NCBI RefSeq assembly: GCF_011386835.1 | Contig: NC_088795.1 | Location: forward strand, 105,088,434-105,152,433 | DNA length: 64,000 nucleotides | Direction of reading: 5' to 3' | From: Chrysemys picta bellii | Taxonomy: Eukaryota; Chordata; Testudines; Emydidae | Part shown: piece by piece, positions 1 through 10,779 of the stretch | How the letters are laid out: every line of letters begins with the position of its first letter | How positions within the stretch are numbered: the first letter of the stretch is position 1 | Made by a program: the position numbers and the translations under genes | The notes under the pieces: model-generated | The model's input: only the letters and a program-made list of their open reading frames with translations | What the model was told of the DNA's origin: nothing | Databases searched by the model: none

Positions 1-1350
1 ACTTTATATTTATTTTTGATTACAAATATTTTCACTGTAAAAAACAAACAAAAAATATTTTTCAATTTGCCTAATACAAGTACTGTAGTGCAATCTCTTT
101 ATCGTGAAAGTTGAACATACAAATGTAGAATTATGTACAAAAAATAATGGAAGTGAAAAATAAAACAATGTAAAACTCTAGTGTCTACAAGTCCACTGAA
201 TCCTACTTTAGCCAATCGCTCAGACAGACAAACAAACTTGATTACAGTTTGCAGGAGATAATGCTGCCCGCTTCTTGTTTACGTCACCTGAAAGTGAGAA
301 CAGGCATTTGCATGGCACTGTTGTAGCCGGCGTCGCAAGATATTTACTTGCCAGATGTGCTAAAGATTCCTGTTTCCTTCATCTTCAACCACCATTCCAT
401 AGGACATGCGTCCATGCTGCTGATGGGTTCTGCTCAATAACGATGCAAAGCAGAGCAGACCGATGCATGTTCATTTTCATCATCTGAGTAAGATGCCACC
501 AGCAGAAGGTTGATTTTCTTTTTTGGTAGTTCGGGTTTTATAGTTTCCGATCTGGGTGTTGCTCTTTTAACACTTCTGAAAGCACAGTGGCGTAGCCAGC
601 TTCTAAGAAGAGGGGGAGCAAACCTACAAAAGGCGCCCCCTTGGCTCCTCCTCCTCCGGCCGCTCCGCGCCCCCCTCCTTGACTGGCTCCTCCGGCTGCA
701 CTGCCCATTTTCCCCCCCCCCATGGCTCCTCTGGCCGCGCCCGCCGTCCCCCCATGGATGCCGGCCACCAGCCTGCGCCCCCCCTGCTCCTCTGGCTGCG
801 GCAGCCGTCCGCATGCTGCACCTCCCCCCCACCCCTCTGGCCGCGTGCCCACTGCCCACCGCCCACCCATGGCTGCTGGCTGCGGTGCGGCCTGTGGGCA
901 GCTAGCCTGCGCGCGCCCCCTCCCCCCCGCTCCTCCGGCTGCGCGTCTGCCACCCCCGCATGGCTGTTGGCCACGCTGCGGGAGGCCAGCGTGCACCCCT
1001 CCTCGCTCCTCTGGCCGCAGTTGAAAAGGCGCCGCTTTGGGCTGCTTCCCCTGCACCTCGCTAACTATGCTACTGTGAAAGCATGCTCCTCTCAGATTTT
1101 GGAAGGCACTTCTGATACTTAAACCTTGGATTGAGTGCTGTGGCTATTTTTAGAAATCTCACATTAGTATCTTCTTCGCATTTTGTCAAATCTGCTATGA
1201 AAGTGTTCTTAAAACAAACGTGTTGGGTCATCATCCAAGATTGCTATAACATGAAATATATGGCAGAATGCAGGTAAAACAGAGCCGAAGACACATACAG
1301 TTCTCCCCCAAGGACTTCAGTCACAAATTTAATTAACACATTATTTTTTA
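1..1350 (-). pseudogene. hAT transposase C-terminal pseudogene, minus strand
   Basis: Reading the minus strand from about 1345 downward gives the late catalytic and C-terminal dimerisation region of a hAT-family DDE transposase. The segment 434-580 encodes a lysine-rich stretch with KKKINLLLVAS followed by DDENEHASV, and 250-430 continues into the region that normally holds an LxW-type dimerisation motif. The frame is broken by an in-frame stop near 434, several frameshifts and the 491-bp insertion at 585-1075. It encodes no active protein. The family excises and integrates DNA and leaves 8-bp target duplications. Confidence 0.65.
585..1075. mobile_element. GC-rich non-autonomous hAT MITE
   Basis: The element starts CAGTGGCGTAGCCAGC and ends GCTAACTATGCTACTG, which are imperfect terminal inverted repeats of the hAT type. 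It is flanked by a perfect 8-bp duplication TGAAAGCA at 577-584 and 1076-1083. It splits the transposase pseudogene, so it is younger than its host. The interior is about 70 percent GC and rich in CCCC runs. This produces long open frames on both strands that are proline/alanine- or glycine/arginine-rich and show no domain, so they are not genes. Confidence 0.88.
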
Positions 1351-1359
1351 ACAAGCATC

Positions 1360-1934
1360 ATCTGCATGGAAGCATATCCTCTGGAATGGTGGCCAAAGCA
1401 TGAAGGGGCATAAAAACGTTTAGCATATCTGGCACATAAATACCTTGCAATACTGGCTACAAAAGTGCCATGTCACTTTCAGGTGATATTGTAAATCAGA
1501 AGAAGGCAGCATTATCTCCCAAACGTGTAAACAAACTTGTTTGTCTTAGTGATTGGCTGAACAAGAAGTAGGACTGAGTGGACTTGTAGGCTCTAAAGTT
1601 TTACATTGTTTTTGAGAGCAGTTATGTAACAAAAAAAAATCTACATTTGTAAGTTGCACTTTCATGATAAAGAGATTGCACTACAGTACTTGTATGAGGT
1701 GAACTGAAAAATACTATTTCTTTATCATTTTTACAGCGCAAATATTTGTAATAAAAATATAAAGTGAGCACTGTACACTTTGTATTCTGCATTGAAATAG
1801 AAATCAATATATTTGAAAACGTAGAAAAACATCTGAAAACACTTAATACATTTCAATTGGTATTCTATTGTTTAACAGTGAGATTAATTACATTTTTAAT
1901 TGCGTGAATTAACTGCAATTAATTGACAGCCCTA
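1360..1934 (+). pseudogene. Inverted hAT transposase 3' end, plus strand
   Basis: This is the plus-strand arm of the fold-back element. Bases 1365-1500 encode the same C-terminal transposase segment as the left arm (a PLEWW-like motif near 1378-1395), with stops and frameshifts. Bases 1500-1600 match the arm at 180-300, and the 3' untranslated tail runs to the hAT terminus at about 1934. It is not functional. Confidence 0.6.
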
Positions 1935-1935
1935 C

Positions 1936-2530
1936 TTAAAATATTTCTTTCTCAAAGTCTATTGACCTTACTGGTAGCCAATATGGACACTGTTAAAAGA
2001 GCAACTCTTCTGGTAAAACATAACCTGATTGATGCTGGACAGCATCAATGGACAGAAGCAAATTGCAATGTAGTAGAGGCCCTGACAATTGAAACCTGGT
2101 TCATTAACTCTGTGTGTGGGTTTTCAGTAAGCAATGCTGACATCTATGAAAATTCCTTTTGATGACGAAGAATCTGCACTGCAGCAACCAGATGACTTTC
2201 TTCAGTGCAAAGCTGATGCACCACCTGCTGCTTAATATGCTGCAGCTGATGATGCTTTAACAGTTTGTGAGGAGCTAGGAGTAGACAGTGAAGAAGAGCC
2301 ACTCATCTGAGCTTCAATCCACATTACTGAAAAATCAGCAGGTGATGTGACTGAAGAAGATAAGGATGATAGAGTCACTAATGAAAGTCCTTCATTTTCC
2401 TCTCCTGAATTTCACATTACTAAGTATACATGTAAACAGCAATCAGTGTGCCAGATGAGTAAAAGGGTTTCTGTACAGAACACAACTTGGATCTGCTGGA
2501 AACAATAAACAATGGAATGGGAGTCACATT
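1936..2530 (+). pseudogene. Tigger/pogo-like DDE transposase C-terminal relic
   Basis: A 79-codon open stretch (1923-2162) continues, after a frameshift, into an acidic tail up to about 2530. The translation includes NLIDAGQHQW, ALTIETWFINSVCGFS and, in the next frame, DDEESALQQPDDF. This resembles the end of Tigger/CENP-B-type transposases, where a helix with conserved Trp is followed by TIxxCFxxxGF and an acidic tail. Stops and frameshifts interrupt it and no terminal repeats were found. The match is from pattern recognition only. It could be another DDE family relic. Confidence 0.5.
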
Positions 2531-3320
2531 ACTAACAAAGTGGAGATTATTGATTTTTTTTTCTTTTTAAGTGCCATTTATGGATGTAATTTGACTTGTT
2601 TTTAAATGAAAATACCTGAGTGCACAATTTTGGTTGTGCAAAATTGTAGACATTATTGAAGCCTCTAAAATTCTGAAGAGGATTTAAAGTTTAAACCTAA
2701 GACTTTTAAGTGTCATGTTAAAGAAGAATTAAACAATGCTCCTGTTTCTTGCTTTATCTCTTTCTGACATTATAAACATTGCTCCTGAGTTCGATGAGTA
2801 AGAGTAGGCATTGTAAAGGACAAGTGAACAGTTCTTGACATTGTTTAAACAGCTAATGAGAACACTTTACAATAAAAAGAAACAGGCTGGTGAGCTCTTA
2901 TCATATGTTAAATACAGAGACAAAATTTCAAAGCACATTTATTTTTGTGGCGATTCAAAGAGTAGGGGGTCAGGGAACTTCCAGGAAGTCTTATATGGTT
3001 AAGTCTTATATACCAAAACACCATTTTGTGGTTTCCTGAATTTGATGGTCTTTCAGCCACTGCTATATCACTGACACAGAGAAAGTATTTTAGATGGATT
3101 ATTTAATTGTTCTAAATATTTTTCAATTATTTTAAATTTCTGGTGGAAAGATATTAAATATGTAGTGTGGAACATTAATGAAACAATACTGTATTTAAAA
3201 AGAACCCTGTCAAATAAAAAAAATATTTTTTAAAAGTTACTAAATAATTAGTGCTCCTTATAATCATTTAGAGTTGGCTGGGTATCTTTATCTGTGTTTC
3301 ATAGTAGCCATTTATAGAGT
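2531..3320. other. AT-rich intronic sequence
   Basis: No gene or repeat was recognised by eye. The sequence is AT-rich with short A and T runs and only short meaningless frames. Confidence 0.6.
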
Positions 3321-4430
3321 AAGGCCTGGATCTACAAAAAGACTTAAGCATTGCAATGCTGAGCATCACCATGCCTAACTTTTGTGTGCCTAGAAAGTCA
3401 CTGGATCAAGAATGGGATCCACAAAGTCTGAGTTAGCTGCTATGCTCCCTATACAATGAATGGGGAGAGATAGGCAACCTGAGAATGGTGTCTACACAAG
3501 CCAGCATGGTAGGCAGTTTGCTGCCTAAACTAGCTAATAGGAGATACCACCCAGAGGGTTGTGTCCAAAGCCTTGCCCCTTTGACAGAGTTCAATGCCTA
3601 AGTCTGGGCTGTAGAAAGGTGCTTCTCTCTGCTTCGGATCTACAACTGGCAACCCTGCTGCTGGAGTCAGGCAGCTTAGGCACTAAACCATTTTTTAAAA
3701 GAACATGTTAGGTATCTGCCTAAATCCATAGAAGGTGTGGGAAGACAGCCTCTCTAGGAACATTTATCCCAGTGATTAGACTACTCAGCTGAGATGTATA
3801 AATCCCAGGTTAATTTCCCCCTCTCTAACTGATGAGGAGAAGGGATTTGAACTTTTGTTTCCTACCTTTTAGGAGTAGACAGTGCATGCCCTAACCACTG
3901 GACTATAAAGTGATTCTTAGTCTGTGTCTGGTCTAATTGAAGATGTAATTATTTAATTAAGATGGAAGGCATTCAACAAGAGCTCCATATCAGACTAATC
4001 CATACTCTAGTGGTTAGGATCTTCAGTAGAGAGATGTGAAGTCCATGTTCAGATCCCTTCTCCTCATCAGGAAGAGGCCTGAGCTAAACCAGGGTCTCCC
4101 TCTAAAGGGAAGCACCTTTTCCTTTCCTACAGGTCATTTTGTGAGGAGTTGGGCATACTCAAAGCATGGCTAACAAATCTTCCCCTGGTTTGTAGATTGC
4201 AGTGAGGCTCAGGGTGTGAGACAGGCACCCAGTCACCTGCCTAAGGGCAGCAGTGCTCCTTTTCAGAGGCAGGAAGTTAGGCAAGTAGGGAACTTTTACA
4301 ACAGAAATGTAGGCACCAAGTGAGTTTAAGTGCTGACAGAGTTAGGCAGCAGCCGAACAGGATTTTATGGATCACAGTGATTCCCAAAATTAGGCTTTAG
4401 GTGCCTAATCCCTTTGTGGATCTGGACCTT
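3321..4430. mobile_element. Fold-back DNA element with tRNA-like segments
   Basis: The ends are diverged inverted repeats: AAGGCCTGGATCTACAAA at 3321 and, reverse-complemented, AAGGTCCAGATCCACAAA from 4430. Complementarity extends well inward: the block around 3820-3857 (GATGAGGAGAAGGGATTTGA) pairs with 4044-4076, and 3893-3911 pairs with 4000-4018. The interior holds tRNA-like promoter segments, such as an A-box-like CTAGTGGTTAGG near 4008 followed by a B-box-like TTCAGATCCC near 4049, and their mirror image on the left arm. The flanks are consistent with a TA or TAA duplication. Its class is uncertain: a Harbinger-like or mariner-like fold-back that captured a tRNA-derived SINE in both arms is the simplest reading. 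Confidence 0.6.
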
Positions 4431-4501
4431 AACTACTTCTCAGTGAGAGGAAGGGTGTGGCAATATGGCACTTTGGAAGAAGATACTCAGGGCATAAAGG
4501 A

Positions 4502-4625
4502 CCAGATTTTTAAAGGTATTGGGTGCCTAATTCCCACTGAAATAAATAGGAGTAAGGCTTCTAAGTACTTTTAAAATTTCAGTGAGAGATGGGTGTCTAA
4601 TTCCTTTTTGTGACTTTGAAAACTC
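4502..4625. repeat. Diverged palindromic MITE fragment
   Basis: The motif pair AGGTATTGGGTGCCTAATTC and later GGGTGTCTAATTCC, separated by GGAGTAAGGCTTCTAAGTAC, is what remains of a palindromic repeat built on the phrase TTAGGTGCCTAA. Related copies are common in turtles and birds in my recollection. No target duplication was identified. Confidence 0.4.
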
Positions 4626-6274
4626 TCTCCCTAGATTACTTAAAAAAAACCCCAAAAGCTGTGATTTCTGCAATGCTAAAAAGTATGGGTTGCTGAAATG
4701 AAGTGGAATAGCCAAATTCAGACAAATTATTTTTAACATATTTTTTTTTACCCTACACCACCTACCCTGGGTGTTCTGTAAAGATGTTTGTTTAGCAGCT
4801 ATTGGCTGCCATTGAAAATCTTTGCAGATTTTTTTTAATTGCTTGTACATTACATTTGCAAGTGAATATTCCACAAAATCTCTCTTTAGGGAAAATAAGA
4901 ATTGCTTAACATATTAGTATGTCTTGTTCTGTGTTTGGATGATTAATTTAATTGTTTAATAATACAGTACATATTGTATAGCTTCAAAAACAGAAGGGTT
5001 CTGAAAAATATTCTAATTATTCCTTAGTAAAATCAGATGATGTAGCGTTCCTGTGATTTTTTTTTATTTTTTATTTTTTTGCAATGTGATTGTAAAATTA
5101 ATTTTTCTGTTCTGAAGGATTAACCATTGCTCTAAAATGATTTAGCCCTGCATCACCTGGATTACAAAACTAAGTGTTATTCTGCACCTATCAGTTTGAA
5201 GGATTTATACTGATCTTGTAACATGTTTTACTCTTTTTTACAACATTTCTTCAAGTTCAGTCCTATGGTCTGATATTTAATTTCTATTTGTATAGAGTCT
5301 CCAGTTCTGGATAGGGAGATCTGACATATTTAATATCAAATTGTAGGTTTCTAAGTAGTAGTTTCCAGAGTGCGAAGGTTTCAGAAAATCCACTCTTATA
5401 AATTTTGATTGCACTCAAATATGTTTCTTTTAAAATTAACCATTACAACTAACAGAGTAATGAAAAAAGAAAAGAGAGAATATTTTTTCTCCCATTTTAT
5501 TGTCAGTAAATCTAAAAGCACATTCAGGATGTTTATTTGCTTTCTTTGTGTTCTGTAGATATTAGCATACTATTTGGGCTTTTTCCTCCACACTCTCAGT
5601 GTAGGAAGGACTTGAGTACTGGGTAATCAATATGCATTGGCCTCTCATCTCCCACTCTATGAGAGCCTCTCTGTGAAATATGCACACTGCACACTATTCT
5701 AGAGTACAAACAAAAGAATCCTTTTCAGATTGCACTGGCGTTGCTTAGCTATAATAAAATTAATGGTAAAGGCTCTGCTGAAGTCCTCTCTGTCGGTGAG
5801 TCTCACCCAGCCCACTGGAGATGTTGGTCCCAGAAGGGGGGTATTTAGAGACAGGGCTTCTGTAGGGAGCTCCCCCACAGGCCGGAGGAAGATTAAAACC
5901 CCCAAACCAAAGGAACAACAGATCTCTATACTGCTTGGACTGTGGGAGGCAACGTGTATCTAGGCATAATGAAGAGACACCCCCCACCCCCAGCTGCTTA
6001 GCCTGAATTAGCCTTAAAGGACAAATAGAGCTTGCTAATTAAAGAAGCCTATATTACCGTTTGAAACCTAAGACTCTAACTCATTCGTTTATCTATGCTA
6101 TTTAGATTAAATTTTGCATTAGATTGGTCATACAGCCTCTTTAAAGTACAAGATCATGCTAAAACTGATTTGTAGAGTTGCAGGATGTCAGCGGGACCAC
6201 TTCCAATGTGCCCCCTCGTGGCCTCAGGGGTGGCCCTGCAGTCAGCTCCCTGCCTCAATTTCCTTCTTTCAGGC
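4626..6274. other. Intronic sequence without recognised gene
   Basis: Mostly AT-rich. The block 5700-5990 is GC-richer with short open frames on both strands (77 codons or fewer) but no domain, and 6170-6270 is C-rich. Either could be an unrecognised old repeat. No terminal repeats or target duplications were found. Confidence 0.5.
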
Positions 6275-6484
6275 ATTCAGAACATAAGAACATAAGAATA
6301 GCCATACTGGGTCAGACCAAAGGTCCATCCAGCCCAGTATCCTGACTACCGACAGGGGCCAATGCCAGGTGCCCCAGAGGGAGTGAACGTAACAGGTAAT
6401 GATCAAGTGATCTCTCCTGCCATCCATCTCCACCCTCTGACAAACAGAGGCTAGGGACACCATTCCTTACCCATCCTGGCTAAT

Positions 6485-9400
6485 CGCCATTAATGGACTT
6501 AACCTCCATGAATTTATCTAATTCTCCTTTAAACCCTGTTATAGTCCTAACCTTCACAACCTCCTCAGGCAAGGAGTTCCACAGGTTGACTGTGTGCTTT
6601 GTGAAAAAGAACTTCCTTTTATTTGTTTTAAACCTGCTGCCCATTAATTTCATTTGGTGGCCCCTAGTTCTTATATTATGGGAACAAGTAAATAACTTTT
6701 CCTTATTCACTTTCTCCACACCACTCATGGTTTTATATACCTCTATCACAGGGGTAGGCAACCTATGGCACACATACTGAAGGTGGCACTCGAGCTGATT
6801 TTCAGTGGCACTCACACTGCCCAGGTCCTGGCCACCGGTCCAAGAGGCTCTGCATTTTAATTTAATTTTAAATGAAGCTTCTTAAACATTTTAAAAACCT
6901 TATATACTTTACATACAATAGTTTAGTTATATATTATAGACTTATAGAAAGAGACCTTCTAAAAATGTTAAAATGCATTACTGGCATGCAAAACCTTAAA
7001 TTAGAGTGAATAAATGAAGACTCGGCACACCACTTCTGAAAGGTTGCCGACCCCTGCTCTATCATATCCCCCCTTAGTCTCCACTTTTCCAAGCTGAAAT
7101 GTCCTAGTGTCTTTAATCTCTCTTCATATGGGACCCGTTCCAAACCCCTAATCATTTTAGTTGCCCTTCTCTGAACCTTTTCTAATGCCAGTATATCTTT
7201 TTTTTGAGATGAGGAGACCACATCTGTATGCAGTATTCAAGATGTGGGCATACCATGGATTTATATAAGGGCAATAAGATATTCTCTGTCTTATTCTCTA
7301 TCCCTTTTTTAATGATTCCTAACATCCTGTTTGCTTTTTTGACTGCCGCTGCACACTGCGTGGATGTCTTCAGAGAACTGTCCACAATGACTTCAAGATT
7401 TCTTTCCTGATTAATTGTAGCTAAATTACCCCCCATCATATTGTATGTATAGTTGGGGTTATTTTTTCCAATGTGCATTACTTTACATTTATCCACATTA
7501 AATTTCATTTGCCATTTTGCTGCCCAATCACTTAGTTTTGTGAGATCTTTTTGAAGTTCTTCACAGTCTGCTTTGGTCTGAATGATCTTGAGCAGTTTAG
7601 TATCATTTGCAAACTTTGCCACCTCACTGTTTACCCCTTTCTCCAGATCATTTATGAATAAGTTGAATAGGATTGGTCCTAGGACTGACTCTTGGGGAAC
7701 ACCACTAGTTACCCCTCTCCGTTCTGAAAATTTACCATTTATTCCTACCCTTTGTTCCCTGTCCACATGTTTGTTGACTCCTTCAAAGAACTCTAATGGA
7801 TTAGTAAGACATGATTTCCCTTTACAAAAAACATGTTGACTTTTGCCCAACAATTTATGTTCTTCTATGTGTCTGATATTTTTTTTCTTTACTATTGTTT
7901 CAACTAATTTGCCTGGTACTGACGTTAGACTTACCAGTCTGTAATTGCCGGGATCACCTCTAGAGCCCTTTTTTAAATATTGGCGTTACATTAGTTATCG
8001 TCCAGTCATTGGGTACAGAAGCTGATTTTAAGGACAGGTTACAAACCATAGTTAATAACTCTGCAATTTCACCTTTGAATTCTTTCAGAACTCTTGGGTG
8101 AATGCCATCTGGTCCCGGTGACTTGTTACTGTTAAGTTTATCAATTAATTCCAAAACCTCCTCTAATGACACTTCAATCTATGACAATTCCTCAGATTTG
8201 TCACCTACAAAGGATGGCCCAGGTTTGGGAATCTCCCTAACATCTTCAGCTGTGAAGACTGAAGCAAAGAATTCATTTAGTTTCTCCTCAATGACTTTAG
8301 CGTCTTTAAGTGCTCCTTTTGTATCTCGATCATCCAGGGGCTCCACTGGTTGTTTAGCAGGATTCCTGCTTCTGATGTACTTAAAAAACATTTTGTTATT
8401 ACCTTTTGAGTTTTTGGCTAGCTGTTCTTCAAACTCCTTTTTGGCTTTTCTTATTACATTTTTTACACTTTGGCAGTGTTTATGCTCCTTTCTATTTACC
8501 TCACTAAGATTTGACTTCCACTTTTTAAAAGATGCCTTTTTATCTCTCACTGCTTCTTTTACATGGTTGTTAAGCCACAGTAGCTCTTTTTTAGTTCTTT
8601 TACTGTGTTTTTTTTTAATTTGGGGTATACATTTAATTTGGGCCTCTATTATGGTGTCTTTGAAATGTGTCCATGCAGCTTGCAGGGATTTCACTCTAGT
8701 CACTGTACCTTTTTAATTTCTGTTGAACTAACCTCTTCATTTTTGCATAGTTCCCCTTTCTGAAATCAAATGCCACAGTGTTGGGCTGTTGAGGTGTTCT
8801 TCCCACCACAGGAATGTTAAATGTTATTATATTATGGTCACTATTTCCAAGCAGTCCTGTTAGAGTTACCTCTTGGACCAGATCCTGAGCTCCACTCAGG
8901 ACTAAATCAAGAATTACCTCTCCCCTTGTGGGTTCCTATACCAGCTGCTCCAAGAAGCAATCATTTAAAGTATCGAGAAATGTTGTCTCTGCATTTCATC
9001 CTGAAGTGTACCCAATCAATATGGGGATAATTGAAATCCCCCACTATTATTGAGTTCTTTATTTTGATAGCCTCTCTAATCTCCCTTAGCATTTCATCGT
9101 CACTATCACTGTTCTGGTCAGGTGGTCGATAATAGATCCCTACTGTTTTATTCTTATTAGAGTATGGAATTACTATCCATAGAGATTTTGTGGAACATGT
9201 GAATTCATTTAAGATTTTTACTTCATTTGATTTTACATTTTCTTTCACATATAGTGCCACTCCCCCGCATGACCTGTTCTTTCCTTCCGATATATTTTGT
9301 ACCCCGGAATGATTGTGTCCCATTGATTGTCCCCACTCCACCAGGTTTCTGTGATGTCTATTATATCAATATCCTCCTTAAACACGAGGCACTCTAGTTT

Positions 9401-9623
9401 ACCCATCTTATTATAGACTTCTAGCATTTGTGTACAAGCACTTTAAAAACTTGTCACTGTTTATTTGTCTGCCCTTTTCTGATGCGTCAGATTCTTTTTT
9501 ATGTGAATGCTTCTCATATGATTTGGCCCATACTTTATCCTCTTCCATCCTCTCCTCCTGAACAAAACCTAGAGCATTTCTATCAATATAATCTCCTCTA
9601 AGAGAAGTCTCTGTCTGATCCAC
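6485..9623 (-). pseudogene. CR1 ORF2 (endonuclease-reverse transcriptase), broken
   Basis: The endonuclease begins near 9623 with the phrase CLYTNARSL. Further down it carries YYRPP and GDFNYPHIDW (8961-9341), the APE-family core. A lysine-rich linker lies at 8179-8703, and 7960-8172 holds NKSPGPDGIHPRVLKE, the RT entry motif. In 7182-7853 the motifs GVPQESVLGP and FANDTKLL are visible. The catalytic FADD box therefore has Asp replaced by Asn, and the residues between HVDRE and QRVGING, which normally include the first catalytic Asp block, are missing. The C-terminus (6485-6740) reads WNSLPEEVV. The ORF is split into at least six frame segments, so it is not functional. Confidence 0.88.
6749..7056. 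mobile_element. hAT MITE inside CR1, 308 bp
   Basis: The termini are CAGGGGTAGGCAACCTATGG and, at the right, GGTTGCCGACCCCTG, a hAT-type inverted repeat pair. A perfect 8-bp duplication CTCTATCA flanks it at 6741-6748 and 7057-7064. It lies in the C-terminal part of the CR1 ORF2, so it inserted after the CR1. The interior is AT-rich and noncoding. Confidence 0.93.
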
Positions 9624-9809
9624 ATGGTCCTCTGCAGCAATAGCTTTCCCCCAACACTTAGTTTAAAAACTGCTCTTCAACCCTTTTAATGTTAAGTGCC
9701 AGCAGTCTGGATCCACTTTGGTTTAGGTGGAGCCCATCTTTCCTGTATAGGCTCCCCCATCCCAAAAGTTTCCCCAGTTCCTAATAAATCTAAACCCCTC
9801 CTCCCTATA

Positions 9810-10568
9810 TCATCGTCTCATCCACGCTTTGAGACTCTGAAACTCTGCCTGCCTACCTGGCCTTGCGTGTGGAACTGGAAGTATTTCTGAGCACACCACC
9901 ATAGAGGTCCTGGATTTCAGTCTCTTTCCTAGCAGCCTAAATTTGGCCTCCAGGACATCTCTCCTACCCTTCCCTATGTCATTGGTACCTACATGTACCA
10001 CGACCACCAGCTCCTCCCCAGCACTATACATAAGTCTATCTAGATGCCTCGAGAGATCCGCAACCTTCGCACCAGGCAGGCAAGTCACCATACAATTCTC
10101 CCAGTCATCCCAAACCCACCTATCTATGTTTCTAATGATTGAATCTCCCATTACTAACACCTGTCTTTTCCTAATGACTGGAGTTCCCTTCTCTGGAGAG
10201 GTAACCTCGGTGCGAGAGGATATCCCAACATCATCTGGAAGGAGTGTCCCAACTATGGGAAGGTTTCCCTCTGCTCCCGTTGATTGCTCTCCTTCCCTGA
10301 GCCATTCATCCTCCTTAACAGCGCAGGGGCTGTCTGACTGGAAGTGGGACAAATCTACAGTGTCATCAACATACCTCTCTGCCTCCCTTAGCTCCTCCAC
10401 TTCTGCCACCCTGGCCTCCAAAGCCTGTACGCAGTCTCTGAGGGCCCGGACCTCCTTGCACCGAATGCACACATATGCCACCCTCCCACAGGGCAGGTAA
10501 TCATACATGCTACACTGAGCGCAATAAACAGGACAGCCCCCACTCTGCTGCTGTGCTTCTGTCTGCAT
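9810..10568 (-). pseudogene. CR1 ORF1 with zinc-finger-like and SGNH esterase domains
   Basis: A 252-codon frame opens with MQTEAQQQSGG. Cysteine pairs at residues 16/19 and 34/37 suggest a PHD-like zinc finger, followed by a short coiled coil at about 39-62. The second half is an SGNH/GDSL esterase fold: GDS at about 141-143 and GTND at about 194-197. This zinc-finger plus esterase layout is known for CR1 ORF1 proteins. The frame stops after residue 252. The expected C-terminal Asp-His block lies beyond the stop in a disturbed frame near 9720-9810 and looks altered, so the protein is probably truncated and inactive. ORF2 follows about 190 bp downstream. Confidence 0.85.
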
Positions 10569-10779
10569 TCTCTCCTACAGCTACCTAGGTTAATGGTAGG
10601 GTTTTTGTTTAAATCAAGAAGTTTTAATTATTGTTTAATTTAAAGGTTTTAAAGAATGGCAAGTGTATCCTGCCCCCTTCCCACTCCCCTTCCAAACTCT
10701 TTCTCGAAACGCCCTGTTCCCCTCTTCTGAGAGGCTAATTACCTTTCCCTTTCTCCACCATATGTGATATGGTGGCACC

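Larger units (their letters stand above)
1..1934 (-). mobile_element. Fold-back hAT element with inverted transposase ends
   Basis: Positions 1-580 and about 1385-1800 are inverted copies of each other: for example the block near 80-145 reappears reverse-complemented near 1640-1700, and 180-300 near 1480-1590. Both arms correspond to the 3' part and 3' flank of a hAT transposase gene. The right terminus ends in GACAGCCCTAC near 1925-1935, the reverse complement of the common hAT terminus CAGGGCTGTC. The left terminus lies beyond base 1, so the target duplication cannot be read. The arms seem to meet near 1350-1365, where the parent gene has a short internal inverted repeat. From memory this fold-back arrangement is itself a multicopy turtle family, which I could not verify. 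The GC-rich element at 585-1075 was inserted later. Confidence 0.72.

Noticed and set aside
434..1122. Several overlapping frames of 100-172 codons on both strands, rich in Pro/Ala or Gly/Arg
   Set aside because: They fall in the GC-rich interior of a hAT MITE with clear ends and target duplication. Low stop-codon frequency from base composition explains them, and the only recognisable piece is transposase.
3770..4060. Possible tRNA genes
   Set aside because: Only A-box- and B-box-like phrases are present. No complete cloverleaf or anticodon arm could be drawn.
8102..8716. A 204-codon hydrophobic plus-strand frame resembling a membrane protein
   Set aside because: Antisense of the lysine-rich linker of CR1 ORF2. 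The Leu/Phe richness mirrors Lys/Glu codons.
10140..10200. GDS/SGNH motif as a possible host or bacterial esterase gene
   Set aside because: Neighbouring Cys pairs, coiled coil and downstream ORF2 place it in CR1 ORF1.
9943..10500. A 185-codon Ser/Thr-rich plus-strand frame
   Set aside because: It is the antisense shadow of CR1 ORF1, whose minus-strand frame has recognisable motifs.
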